Shown one piece after another: positions 33,410-41,660 of a DNA stretch of 64,000 bases. Numbering within the stretch: the first letter of the stretch is position 1; each line of letters opens with the position of its first letter. Both the position numbers and the translations under genes were made by a program. Under the pieces are notes generated by a model, which searched no databases, was not told the origin of the DNA, and saw only the letters and a list, made by a program, of their open reading frames with translations. The DNA lies in assembly GCF_044596045.1 (NCBI RefSeq), contig NZ_CP138995.1, positions 1,488,001-1,552,000 of the forward strand. Direction: 5' to 3'. This DNA comes from Flagellimonas sp947499585 (GTDB lineage Bacteria; Bacteroidota; Bacteroidia; Flavobacteriales; Flavobacteriaceae).

Positions 33410-33624
33410 ATGGCTTAAAATCTTCGGATATTTTTAGATACCGTTCGCACTTTCAATTTTACCACTGGTCATAATCTGCTTCTTTTTGGAAGGGTTGTTG
33501 GGTATTTTCGAAGTATAAATAATTAGAATCTAAAAAACATGATAGCCTTAGCTAAATTAATCATCACTTTACTAGTTGACATTTTTATCTAATCAACCCA
33601 TGGGTTAAACTTTAAAATTCAACA
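33410..33624. other. Longest non-coding gap in the window
   Basis: Between the S9 terminator and a small membrane gene. It contains an 18-codon frame (33539-33592) encoding a hydrophobic 17-mer, MIALAKLIITLLVDIFI. No RNA gene or clear promoter is recognised. Confidence 0.4.
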
Positions 33625-33828
33625 ATGAAAAAACTAAACACATCACAAAAAATAGTATTGATTTCAGGAATAATAGGCGTGCTTATTGGGCTTTATGGAA
33701 AGTTTAATGGGTGGGAATACGATGATTACTTTATCTTTTTTTACACGGGGATATCACTTACTTGGGTGGCCTTCTTGAAAACGGATAAGAAAAGTTGTAG
33801 CCTTCCCGGAAAAAGAGGTAGGGCATAG
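33625..33828 (+). CDS. Small two-helix membrane protein, unrecognised
   Basis: The 67-residue protein has two hydrophobic segments (IVLISGIIGVLIGLYGKF at about 10-27 and FIFFYTGISLTWVAFL at about 36-51) joined by a polar GWEYDDY turn, with a basic tail (KTDKKSCSLPGKRGRA). The family is not recognised. An ATG with an AT-rich leader and plausible codon use support it being real. It precedes the LytS-type kinase by 114 bases on the same strand; a link to the kinase is possible but not shown. Confidence 0.5.
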   Translation: MKKLNTSQKIVLISGIIGVLIGLYGKFNGWEYDDYFIFFYTGISLTWVAFLKTDKKSCSLPGKRGRA

Positions 33829-33942
33829 GTCATTTATTTAATGGTGCATTGGGCTTTTGGAAAATACAACACCGAAAGAATCTTTAAAAATAAATGGCAA
33901 AACTGCAAAGAAGTATATTTGAAATAGTATTGATTACTAAAA

Positions 33943-35001
33943 ATGGAATTGACCAATAAAAAAAACAAGTACACTTTTTGGATTCTACAAGTTCTTGGTT
34001 GGGGCTTTGTTAATATGCTTTCACTCTTTGTTCTAAAGAAAATAAGCATAGAGCTGATAATATACTCAAGTATATTTGGGATGTTTATCGGTATTTCTTC
34101 TACTTCTATGCTTCGTTGGTATTTAAAAAGAAATATTCAATTTGATTCATTCGGTATTAAGGAACTCACCAAAGTAATGGTGTCTTTTCTTATAACTGCA
34201 ATGTTGTTTGGAGCAATGAACTATGGTTTTGGTTATATCTACGCAAAATTTGGACCTGAACTAACTGAAGTGGAACTCCAGATGTTCAATAATTACGATA
34301 AAGTTTGGATTCAAATATTAAATTCACTTTTTGTAATTGGAGCATGGACTACAACATATTTGGTTGTAAAACTGCTTCTAAAGCTAAATAAAGATAGAAT
34401 TGAACGTTTGGAACTTAATACCAACCTTAAACAAGCACAACTTAATACTTTAAAAGGGCAAATCAATCCACATTTTATGTTCAACAGCCTTAATAATATT
34501 AGAGGGTTAATGTTGGAAGATGTTGAGAAGTCCAGAGAAATGCTAACAAAATTATCTGAGATTTTAAGATACTCGCTTACCAAGAATAACACAAACGCTA
34601 TAACGGTGGCAGAAGAGTTGGAAATGGTTGGTAATTACATAGATCTCTCAAAAATTCAGTTGGAGAATCGATTGGAATTTGTTGAAGAAATAGATGATGA
34701 TACGCTCTCATTAAACATTCCGCCAATGGTTGTGCAACTATTGATAGAGAATGCTGCAAAACACGGAATTTCCAACTTAAAACAAGGGGGGAGAATTGTT
34801 TTAAGTATAAAAAAAGATGGAGAACTGCTGGTAATTCAGGTAAGAAATACTGGAAAACTGCAAATAGGTAAAAATACGACCCAATTAGGACTAAAGAACA
34901 TCCGCCAAAGGCTAAAACTATTGTATGCGGACAAAGCTTCTTTTAGTTTAAAAGAAGTCTCAAGTGAAGTTGTGGCCCATATAAAAATTCCTCTGGCATG
35001 A
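33943..35001 (+). CDS. LytS-type sensor histidine kinase
   Basis: The 352-residue kinase has four membrane segments in the first 145 residues (about 12-32, 36-53, 77-98, 122-145), with no large periplasmic domain. The HisKA_6 region contains the phospho-accepting H177 in GQINPHFMFNSLNNIRG. The ATPase part has an N-box LLIENAAKHGISNL and the G-box NTTQLGLKNIRQRL. The short membrane part suggests it senses a membrane or intramembrane signal. The stop overlaps the start of the response regulator by four bases, so they are translated together. Confidence 0.93.
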   Translation: MELTNKKNKYTFWILQVLGWGFVNMLSLFVLKKISIELIIYSSIFGMFIGISSTSMLRWYLKRNIQFDSFGIKELTKVMVSFLITAMLFGAMNYGFGYIYAKFGPELTEVELQMFNNYDKVWIQILNSLFVIGAWTTTYLVVKLLLKLNKDRIERLELNTNLKQAQLNTLKGQINPHFMFNSLNNIRGLMLEDVEKSREMLTKLSEILRYSLTKNNTNAITVAEELEMVGNYIDLSKIQLENRLEFVEEIDDDTLSLNIPPMVVQLLIENAAKHGISNLKQGGRIVLSIKKDGELLVIQVRNTGKLQIGKNTTQLGLKNIRQRLKLLYADKASFSLKEVSSEVVAHIKIPLA

Positions 35002-35723
35002 AAATTAGAGCTGTAATTGTTGAGGACTCCAGATTAGCTCGAAATGAATTAAAAGAGCTTATCAAAAAACATGAAGAAATTGAGCTTATCGGGGAGGCTG
35101 AAAATGTGGACAAAGGGTTTGAACTCATACAGAAGGAAAACCCAGACTTACTTTTTTTAGATATCAATATGCCGGAAAAAGATGGTTTTGAGCTCCTTGA
35201 GATGTTAGATGAGGTGCCAATAACAGTTTTTACCACCGCTTTTGATGAATATGCCATTAAATCTTTTGAGTATAATGCATTAGATTATTTGTTAAAACCA
35301 ATAAATGAAAAGCGTTTTGCCATGGCTTTGGAAAAAGTAAAAACGCAATTAAGTGGAAACCCAGAAGAAACAGAATCTGAAAAGAAGCTAACAGAAAACA
35401 GTCAAATATTTATTAAAGATGGAGAATCTTGTTGGTTGGTGAAGATTGGAGATATTTCTCATTTTGAAATTGTTGGGAATTATACTCGTGTTTTTTTTGA
35501 AGAGAAAAAGCCATTATTGTACAAGTCTCTTAATCAAGTAGAAGAAAAACTTCCTGTAGAATCTTTTTTCAGAGCGAATAGACAGCAAATTGTGAATACC
35601 AATTTTATAGAAAACGTAGTGCCATGGTTTAACGGCAAGCTAAAGCTTCAGATGAAAAACGGCGAAGAAGTTGAAGTGTCCAGAAGACAGTCTTATATAT
35701 TTAAGGATAAAATGAGCTTATAA
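34998..35723 (+). CDS. LytTR-family response regulator
   Basis: The 241-residue protein has a receiver domain with acidic pair E9-D10, phospho-acceptor D55 in LLFLDINMPEKDG, T-switch in VFTTAFD and K in DYLLKPINEKRF. The LytTR DNA-binding domain begins about 130 (FIKDGESCWLVKIGDISHFE) and ends in VEVSRRQSYIFKDKM. It partners with the LytS-type kinase whose stop codon it overlaps. LytTR regulators bind two direct repeats upstream of targets; no target can be named. A strong terminator follows. Confidence 0.94.
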   Translation: MKIRAVIVEDSRLARNELKELIKKHEEIELIGEAENVDKGFELIQKENPDLLFLDINMPEKDGFELLEMLDEVPITVFTTAFDEYAIKSFEYNALDYLLKPINEKRFAMALEKVKTQLSGNPEETESEKKLTENSQIFIKDGESCWLVKIGDISHFEIVGNYTRVFFEEKKPLLYKSLNQVEEKLPVESFFRANRQQIVNTNFIENVVPWFNGKLKLQMKNGEEVEVSRRQSYIFKDKMSL

Positions 35724-35743
35724 TCAAAAAACGAGTAGTATTT

Positions 35744-35776
35744 AAAAAGCCCTTCTTTTATAGAAGGGCTTTTTTG
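35744..35776 (+). terminator. Rho-independent terminator after the LytTR operon
   Basis: A 13-bp stem (35744-35756 with 35762-35774) with a 5-base loop and T tract. With A residues on the other side it may also stop the convergent DoxX transcript. Confidence 0.85.
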
Positions 35777-35783
35777 TTTGAGC

Positions 35784-36158
35784 TTAAGCTCGTAAGATAT
35801 CTTTGTATCTATCCTTATAGCCAAGAAGGACAACTATATTTAAAATAATCAATGCCAAAGCCCCACCAATATCTGCGGGCGCTAGAGTAGCATGGAACAA
35901 AACAGCGTTTACTGAAACACTCATTAAAATAAGAGCCATTAGAGCGCCATATTTATTTAGTATAAATGCCAATCCTGCTAATATCTCAATAACACCTACA
36001 ATTTTTAAGGTGTGTGTTGAAGACAGTGCACCAAAATAGTTCATTGCCGCTTCGGGCATTTCTCCAAATGGGATAAAACCAAAGAATTTGTTTAAACCAA
36101 ATACTAAAACAAATAGCCCAAGAAGAATACGTGCGACTAGAAAAACTTTTGAATTCAT
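35784..36158 (-). CDS. DoxX-like membrane protein
   Basis: The 124-residue protein has four membrane segments, with the DoxX start VARILLGLFVLVFGLNKFFGF at about 7-27, a VVGVIEILAGLAFIL-like second helix (IVGVIEILAGLAFIL), and the C-terminal IILNIVVLLGYKDRY. DoxX/DoxD-type proteins are small quinone- or redox-linked membrane proteins of unclear role. It is 96 bases from the SDR gene upstream, and a 9-bp inverted repeat lies eight bases before its start. Confidence 0.85.
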   Translation of the reverse strand: MNSKVFLVARILLGLFVLVFGLNKFFGFIPFGEMPEAAMNYFGALSSTHTLKIVGVIEILAGLAFILNKYGALMALILMSVSVNAVLFHATLAPADIGGALALIILNIVVLLGYKDRYKDILRA

Positions 36159-36165
36159 GTGTTTG

Positions 36166-36191
36166 AATTTTATTGGTTAAGCAATAAAATT
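36166..36191 (-). repeat. Inverted repeat before the DoxX gene
   Basis: AATTTTATT and AATAAAATT flank an 8-base spacer, just upstream of the DoxX ATG. It may be an operator, but AT-rich repeats arise easily. Confidence 0.35.
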
Positions 36192-36254
36192 AACTAAAAA
36201 TTACGAATACGATAATTTAATAGACAAACTGTTTGTTTTTTGAAATTTTTTAGA

Positions 36255-37040
36255 TTAGAAAGATTTTAATAACCCACCGTCAATGGGAATGTTTGTTCCT
36301 GTAATATAAGCGGACTGATCTGATGCTAAAAACGCCACTAAAAAGCCATATTCCTTGGGTTTACCTACACGTTTCATTGGTACCTGTGCTTCCATAGCAG
36401 AACGAACTTCAGCGGATGTTATCCCTAGTTTTTCTGCCTTGGTGGTATTAAGTTGGGCAATTCTGTCCGTATCAAAATAACCTGTAAGAACACTGTTTAC
36501 GGTAATTCCGTCTTTTGCAACATCAAAAGCAAGACTTTTTGCCCAAGTAACCACAGCCGCTCTTATAGTATTGGATAATGCCAAATAGTTTAAAGGCTCT
36601 TTTATAGAAATGGATGCTACGTTAATGATTCTTCCCCATTTCTTTTTCTGCATGTTTTTGAGTGCAAGCTCTGTTGTAAAAACAACGGACTTAAACAGAA
36701 AATCGAAGGCTTTTTGGTAATCTTCTACATTTTTTTCCAATGCCCCCCCTGCTTGTGGGCCTTGGGTGTTATTCACCAAAATATCAATGGTATGCTGTTC
36801 AAAAAATTGAGTGATGGTTTTTTTAAAAGCGTCAAAGTTTGAAAAGTCAACCACCAGATATTGATGTTTTTGCCCTTTGTCCATGGCAAGTTCTGAAACG
36901 ATGGTTTTCATTTTATCCTCGTTTCTTGCCATAAGTATCACATTTGCTCCACTATCCGCTAATTGCCTTGCAATAGCTTCTCCAATACCTTTACTACTGC
37001 CCCCAACCAAGGCATTTTTACCTAAAAGAGATATATTCAT
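36255..37040 (-). CDS. SDR-family oxidoreductase with an altered active site
   Basis: The 261-residue protein has a classical SDR cofactor site GGSSKGIG (13-20) and NNTQG (90-94). The catalytic region reads VASISIKEPLNYLALSNTIRAAVV: S143/S145 and Y152 are present, but the lysine expected four residues after Tyr is S156, with R160 further on. Atypical FabG-like SDRs with this LALSN-R pattern are known and lack the standard YxxxK. It may use another residue, or have a different role. The C-terminus ITGTNIPIDGGLLKSF is typical. It is two bases from the cupin gene start-side neighbour, forming a pair. Confidence 0.82.
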   Translation of the reverse strand: MNISLLGKNALVGGSSKGIGEAIARQLADSGANVILMARNEDKMKTIVSELAMDKGQKHQYLVVDFSNFDAFKKTITQFFEQHTIDILVNNTQGPQAGGALEKNVEDYQKAFDFLFKSVVFTTELALKNMQKKKWGRIINVASISIKEPLNYLALSNTIRAAVVTWAKSLAFDVAKDGITVNSVLTGYFDTDRIAQLNTTKAEKLGITSAEVRSAMEAQVPMKRVGKPKEYGFLVAFLASDQSAYITGTNIPIDGGLLKSF

Positions 37041-37042
37041 AA

Positions 37043-37354
37043 CTATTTATATTCTTCTCTAGCTGGACTAAAAACATCCATCAATTTACAGGCAGTTATG
37101 GCTTTTCCACCATGCGGTACGTTAGACGGAATTATAACAACATCCCCTGGACTATAAATATCCGTTTTCCGGCCAACGGTAAATTCAAAATCACCTTCCA
37201 CAACATGCATAATTTGTTCATGTACATGGTTGTGTTCAGGCACTTCAGCGTCTTTTTCAACATCCCAAAACACCCACGTCATTGTTTCACTATGTACCAT
37301 TTTTCCATGATACCCGGGCATGATTTCTTTGGATTGAATTTTTGATAAGTTCAT
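37043..37354 (-). CDS. Small cupin-domain protein
   Basis: The 103-residue single cupin has the two conserved motifs. The first is PEHNHVHEQIMHVVEGDFEF, with H41, H43 and E46 as metal ligands. The second is PGDVVIIPSNVPHGG, with H81. Such proteins bind a metal and a small ligand as dioxygenases, isomerases or sensors. It is directly upstream of the atypical SDR (two-base gap), so the two probably act on one metabolite. The substrate is unknown. Confidence 0.87.
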   Translation of the reverse strand: MNLSKIQSKEIMPGYHGKMVHSETMTWVFWDVEKDAEVPEHNHVHEQIMHVVEGDFEFTVGRKTDIYSPGDVVIIPSNVPHGGKAITACKLMDVFSPAREEYK

Positions 37355-37403
37355 TGCATCTAATTTTAGTCTAAGATAAAAATTAATAAGATGAATGGTT
37401 TAT

Positions 37404-37433
37404 TTGTATTGGCTTTGCCAATGTCTATTTTTG
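37404..37433 (+). promoter_or_regulatory. mpl promoter
   Basis: TTG (37404-37406), 19-base spacer, TATTTTTG (37426-37433). A full match to the Bacteroidota consensus, 17 bases before the mpl ATG. Confidence 0.7.
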
Positions 37434-37450
37434 ACCTTTAAATCGTAACG

Positions 37451-38806
37451 ATGAAAATCCATTTTATAGCAATTGGTGGGAGCGCCATGCATAACCTTGC
37501 CTTGGCGTTGGAACATAAAGGGTACGAAGTCACAGGGAGTGATGATGTTGTTTTTGAGCCTTCAAAAAGCCGTTTAAAAGAGAAAGGATTGTTGCCAGCT
37601 GAGTTTGGTTGGTACCCTGAGAAAATTCATGATGAATTGGATGCGGTAATTTTAGGAATGCACGCCAAACCTGATAATCCTGAGTTGCGAAAAGCTCAAG
37701 ATCTTGGAGTCAAAATCTATTCCTATCCTGAGTTTTTGTATGAACAATCCAAATATAAAACAAGGGTTGTCATTGGTGGGAGCCATGGCAAGACCACTAT
37801 AACATCCATGATATTGCATGTACTGCATTATCATGACATTGCTGTGGATTATATGGTAGGGGCACAGTTAGAAGGCTTTAACCGAATGGTTCACCTTACG
37901 GAAGAAAATGATTTTATAGTATTGGAAGGAGATGAGTACTTATCTTCTCCAATAGATAGAAGACCAAAATTTCACCTTTATAAGCCCAATATAGCCTTAT
38001 TGAGCGGCATTGCCTGGGACCATATTAATGTATTTCCCACTTTTGAAAATTATGTGGAACAGTTCCAGATTTTTGTTGATAGTATTGTCCGCGGAGGTAG
38101 TATTACCTATAATGAAGAGGATTTGGAGGTGAAAAAAGTGGTGGAGGCCACTGAGAATTCAATTCGTAAGTTTCCATATAATACACCAAACTATAACGTG
38201 GAGGATGGGGAAACGCTTCTGGATACACCTGAAGGGGAGATGCCCATTGCCGTTTTTGGCAAACATAATTTAAATAATTTGGCTGGAGCAAAATGGATAT
38301 GCCAGAACATGGGTGTGGACGAAGATGCTTTTTATGAAGCAATAGCTTCTTTCAAAGGAGCATCAAAACGAATGGAAAAAATTGCAGAAGGAACGGGGAA
38401 AGTAGCGTTCAAAGATTTTGCACATTCTCCCAGTAAAGTAAAAGCGACCACACTGGCCGTAAAGGAACAATATTCTCAAAGAAAATTGATTGCCTGCCTA
38501 GAATTGCATACCTATAGCAGTCTTAATGCTGAATTTTTAAAGGAATATGATGGAGCTTTGGATGCGGCGGATGAAGCTGTCGTCTTTTATTCACCAGATG
38601 CTGTAAAGATCAAGCAGTTGGAAGAAGTGACCGCAGACCAAATTGCAAAGGCATTAAACCGGGAAGATGTGCAGATTTTTACCGATTCCAGTGTTTTTCA
38701 AGACTACCTTTTTGCCCAGAATTTTGATAATACTGCTTTACTGCTAATGAGTTCTGGCAACTATGGAGGATTGGATTTTGATAGGGTAAAAGCCACTTTT
38801 CAATAA
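37451..38806 (+). CDS. mpl: Mur-ligase family protein, Mpl-type murein tripeptide ligase
   Basis: The 451-residue ligase has the three-domain Mur layout: an N-terminal Rossmann domain (IHFIAIGGSAMHNLALAL), the ATP P-loop GGSHGKTT at 109-116 with the central domain, and a C-terminal ligase domain (FKDFAHSPSKVKATTLAV). The FAHSPSKVKAT motif and SGDEY-like EGDEYLSS are those of Mpl, which joins the recycled tripeptide L-Ala-gamma-D-Glu-meso-Dap to UDP-MurNAc. It is related to MurC, but MurC normally sits in the division cluster. It is preceded by a strong promoter and stands alone. Confidence 0.85.
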   Translation: MKIHFIAIGGSAMHNLALALEHKGYEVTGSDDVVFEPSKSRLKEKGLLPAEFGWYPEKIHDELDAVILGMHAKPDNPELRKAQDLGVKIYSYPEFLYEQSKYKTRVVIGGSHGKTTITSMILHVLHYHDIAVDYMVGAQLEGFNRMVHLTEENDFIVLEGDEYLSSPIDRRPKFHLYKPNIALLSGIAWDHINVFPTFENYVEQFQIFVDSIVRGGSITYNEEDLEVKKVVEATENSIRKFPYNTPNYNVEDGETLLDTPEGEMPIAVFGKHNLNNLAGAKWICQNMGVDEDAFYEAIASFKGASKRMEKIAEGTGKVAFKDFAHSPSKVKATTLAVKEQYSQRKLIACLELHTYSSLNAEFLKEYDGALDAADEAVVFYSPDAVKIKQLEEVTADQIAKALNREDVQIFTDSSVFQDYLFAQNFDNTALLLMSSGNYGGLDFDRVKATFQ

Positions 38807-38875
38807 AAGAGCTACCTAAAAAGGCAATTTTGTCAGCATATATAGGTGTGGAACAATAATTGTCATAAAATCAAG

Positions 38876-39061
38876 GTGAAGCAACAACAACATTTTTCTA
38901 TTAAAAGGGGATATTGCAAACTTCAACGCTTTGCTTCCATAGTGTTGGTTTCATTCATGCTGGGAATCTCCAATGTTATCTTAGAGGAGGACAGAATGAT
39001 CAATGATTCCTATAACAAAGTTGAATTGCAAGAAACCCAAGACGAGGATGAAAACCTCTAA
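38876..39061 (+). CDS. Small membrane protein, unrecognised
   Basis: A 61-residue frame starting at GTG 38876 has one membrane segment (FASIVLVSFMLGISNVIL at about 20-37) with a basic N-terminus and an acidic C-terminus (ELQETQDEDENL). A longer form starts at GTG 38846. No family is recognised. The one-helix topology with charged tail resembles small regulatory membrane peptides, but this is a guess. It lies between mpl and a convergent small gene. Confidence 0.4.
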   Translation: MKQQQHFSIKRGYCKLQRFASIVLVSFMLGISNVILEEDRMINDSYNKVELQETQDEDENL

Positions 39062-39083
39062 TACAGCTGATTTTATTTTTTAA

Positions 39084-39323
39084 CTATTTCCAATAATTAT
39101 TGGCTTTTGCAATGATTGCAAATTCCATGGCAACCGTTTGACCAATAGCAATTAGCATTGAAGCATCATTGGCATATACCGGGCGTAATTTTTCTCTGGT
39201 TTCAGCATTTGGCTGCGTAATCTTTATGGTTAATCTAGCAATCTTAACCGCTAGTGCCCTTCCTTCTTCGGGCGAATTGGTTTTTAATGAGTTACCGGGA
39301 ATTAATTGAAATTGTTCTGACAT
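39084..39323 (-). CDS. Small soluble protein, unrecognised
   Basis: The 79-residue protein has a short N-terminus, a basic amphipathic middle (LAVKIARLTIKITQP) and an Ala/Ile-rich end (DASMLIAIGQTVAMEFAIIAK). It is predicted to be mostly helical. No family is recognised. It lies between the small membrane gene (convergent) and the Crp/Fnr gene, on the same strand as the latter, 63 bases apart. Confidence 0.55.
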   Translation of the reverse strand: MSEQFQLIPGNSLKTNSPEEGRALAVKIARLTIKITQPNAETREKLRPVYANDASMLIAIGQTVAMEFAIIAKANNYWK

Positions 39324-39386
39324 GTTTTTATAATTTGAGCATAAAACTATTGGTTATGCAATTCAAAAACAGTGACATATGCTACT

Positions 39387-40010
39387 TTACAGCACTTTTA
39401 TTTTTCGTCCCATTTGTTCCACTTTTTGATTTTTCCCCAGTTTTTTCAATACACGGGTTATAACTTCTCTAGACGTACCAAGATTGTCTGCAATTTCTTG
39501 GTGGGAGATTTTTAGAAGGGTGGACTTTTCGATTTCCGCTTTGGTTTTTAAATAGTCTATCAATCTATCTTCAAGGTTATAGCAAATAACCTGTTTTGTG
39601 GTATGCAACAGGTCTGTATAATGTTTTTGATAATCATTCAACACTATACTGGCAAAAGATGGATATTTTTTTAGCCATAAGCGAACTCTTTCTAACGGAA
39701 GGAGCATTAAAGTGCTTTTTACTTCTGTAATGGCAGAAAATTCTGCAGGTTCATTATTGAAGGTATGTGCAAAACTGTAAATACAAGATACCCCTGATGA
39801 AATGTAGTACAGTAGAAATTGCATGGTATCTTCAGTACTATAGACCCTTATACTTCCGTCTAGCACAATGGGCAATGATCGAATAAACTCCCCCTCTTTT
39901 ACAATGTATTCTTTGACCTCAAAATTTTTGATGGACGAATATTGCTCTATTTCAGCAACGAGCTCTTTCTCAAGGTTTGGAAAACAGTCAACCAAAAAAG
40001 ATGTTTTCAT
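39387..40010 (-). CDS. Crp/Fnr-family transcriptional regulator
   Basis: The 207-residue regulator has an N-terminal cyclic-nucleotide-like sensor domain (about 20-125; EYIVKEGEFIRSLPIVLDGSIRVY) and a C-terminal helix-turn-helix (ISHQEIADNLGTSREVITRVLKKLGK at about 167-192). No Fnr-type N-terminal Cys cluster is seen, so it is not an iron-sulfur oxygen sensor. The domain has an FAHT-like segment in place of a canonical cAMP pocket, so ligand binding is uncertain. It lies 38 bases after an uncharacterised membrane gene on the same strand. Confidence 0.88.
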   Translation of the reverse strand: MKTSFLVDCFPNLEKELVAEIEQYSSIKNFEVKEYIVKEGEFIRSLPIVLDGSIRVYSTEDTMQFLLYYISSGVSCIYSFAHTFNNEPAEFSAITEVKSTLMLLPLERVRLWLKKYPSFASIVLNDYQKHYTDLLHTTKQVICYNLEDRLIDYLKTKAEIEKSTLLKISHQEIADNLGTSREVITRVLKKLGKNQKVEQMGRKIKVL

Positions 40011-40048
40011 TTGGATTATTCTTTAGTTAGTGAAGCTTCAGCGTATTC

Positions 40049-40591
40049 CTATTTAGTTTTCATACCCTTTTTTTCTAAAGATATCAGTACGAATGAAAAG
40101 AGTATTTCAAGTGCTCCTCCTACCAATCCAAATAAATAGAAGGATGAGTTAAAAAAGAAGCCAAGAGCTCCTGACAATGCTAATATTGAGCCTAAAAGCC
40201 AGTAAAAACGCATTCCATAAATTGATGAAAACAAAAAATATCGCCCACCAATAATGAGCATCATCACTGGAAAAAACCAATTTGGACGAATGTACATTAT
40301 AGAATAAGCAATAAATAACCCAATAAACAATAGAAGGGTGCTTTCCAATGCTAAAACGGATAATGGGTTTCCCTTTTTATGCTGGCCGCTACGTTTTAAA
40401 AGCTTGGACAACAAAATCCCTAAAGGATGTATGAACATTCCCCCGAAGAAGAATACCAAAACACCTGTTTTTTCTGTGGTTAACCATGCAGTTACTCCAG
40501 ATGCGAACCACACAATCCCTGATGCAAAAACTCCCGGGCCACCTCCAAAGTAAGAGGTGCGCATATCTTCCTGTGCTTCTGTAAAATTCAT
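40049..40591 (-). CDS. Uncharacterised polytopic membrane protein
   Basis: The 180-residue protein has a polar N-terminus (MNFTEAQEDMRTSYFGG) followed by about five or six hydrophobic segments: FASGIVWFASGVTAWLT, GVLVFFFGGMFIHPLGILL, LSVLALESTLLLFIGLFIAY, WFFPVMMLIIGGRYFLFSSI, YWLLGSILALSGALGFFF and LFGLVGGALEILFSFVLI. The conserved-looking EAQEDMR and GGMFIHPLG motifs suggest a defined family that I cannot name with confidence. It is upstream of the Crp/Fnr gene and may be controlled by it. Confidence 0.6.
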   Translation of the reverse strand: MNFTEAQEDMRTSYFGGGPGVFASGIVWFASGVTAWLTTEKTGVLVFFFGGMFIHPLGILLSKLLKRSGQHKKGNPLSVLALESTLLLFIGLFIAYSIMYIRPNWFFPVMMLIIGGRYFLFSSIYGMRFYWLLGSILALSGALGFFFNSSFYLFGLVGGALEILFSFVLISLEKKGMKTK

Positions 40592-40623
40592 TTTTAATCT
40601 AATTTGAAAGGCTAATAATGGAA

Positions 40624-41658
40624 TTACTGTTCTGGAACTCTCCCTGTCTCATCTAAAATGCCTTCCATTTTTAAATGTGTGATGATAGGTTCTTTTGCCA
40701 TTCTTACTAAAGTGACGTGATCAAAAGACAGTGAATCCGTCTTGTCTTGACCACCTCCGGTAGTACCTAATATAGTGTAATCCCTACCCTTTCTTTTACG
40801 ATGGGAAAAGGAATGAAAATGACCATTAATTACGGTGTACGGGCGATTGGCTAAAAGGGTTTCAAGATTGCCCAGTCCTTTTTCATCTTCTCTCATCCAA
40901 AGTGGTTTATGCATGAGCACAAAAGTCCACTTTGCATCTGGGTATTTTTCCAGAACTGTTTTAAAGTAATCAAATTGGTCACCGCTCATTCCGCCAATTC
41001 TGCGTTCATCCATGCCGAAGTATTCGGATTCTTCATAAACGCCTTCAATTTCACCGTTTATAATCTTAATTGCTTTTGCTCTGGCATGATAAATTTCTAA
41101 CATCCTTTTTTCTTCATAATCTTCAGAATCCATCATTAAGAACAACACATCATCATATAAAAAATGGTAGTAACGCGGGCCAAATCTATTCTTCCAAAAA
41201 TCCCGCATTTTAGGGTTGGTCAAATCGTGATTTCCGCCCAAATAAAAGAAGGGCATATTCAATTTTGAAGTTCTTTGATCAAAAGAGTCCCATTCCTTTG
41301 CTAATTGCAAAGAATCTTCTGTTCCTCCGTCAATTAAATCCCCCACACTGAGCACAAATGTTGGGTCTAGCCTATTTAATTGAGAGACCGCGGTACTATA
41401 GACACCTTCACGTTCACCTCCATTTAAATCAGAAATTATCGCAAAAGTGAAGTCATCTTCAGTGGTTTCAAAGTTTTCGGAAGTCCAGGGTTTTGGTCCA
41501 TTTGCAACATCAGAAACAAAAAGAACCTCTTTTTCCTCTATTACTTTTGATTTTTCCTTGCATGCTGAAACAAGGAGAAGTAAAATCAATAGCTTCCAAA
41601 GCCTAAACTTTAAAGCAATCTTAGCATTACATTTCATGATCTTCAGATTTTTGAGCAT
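40624..41658 (-). CDS. Calcineurin-like metallophosphoesterase, lipoprotein
   Basis: The 344-residue exported protein has lipobox LLVSAC with C33 (counting from ATG 41658; an ATG at 41637 would shorten the N-terminus by seven) and a calcineurin-like phosphoesterase domain. Motifs are D77-L-N79 (ISDLNGG), GDLIDGG with D107, GGNHD (N143, H144), LMHKPLW and NGHFHSF. The first motif is DxN, not the usual DxH, which may alter one metal ligand. It starts two bases after the MFS transporter gene, so an envelope phosphatase is paired with an importer or exporter. The substrate is unknown. Confidence 0.83.
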   Translation of the reverse strand: MLKNLKIMKCNAKIALKFRLWKLLILLLLVSACKEKSKVIEEKEVLFVSDVANGPKPWTSENFETTEDDFTFAIISDLNGGEREGVYSTAVSQLNRLDPTFVLSVGDLIDGGTEDSLQLAKEWDSFDQRTSKLNMPFFYLGGNHDLTNPKMRDFWKNRFGPRYYHFLYDDVLFLMMDSEDYEEKRMLEIYHARAKAIKIINGEIEGVYEESEYFGMDERRIGGMSGDQFDYFKTVLEKYPDAKWTFVLMHKPLWMREDEKGLGNLETLLANRPYTVINGHFHSFSHRKRKGRDYTILGTTGGGQDKTDSLSFDHVTLVRMAKEPIITHLKMEGILDETGRVPEQ

Positions 41659-41660
41659 AT

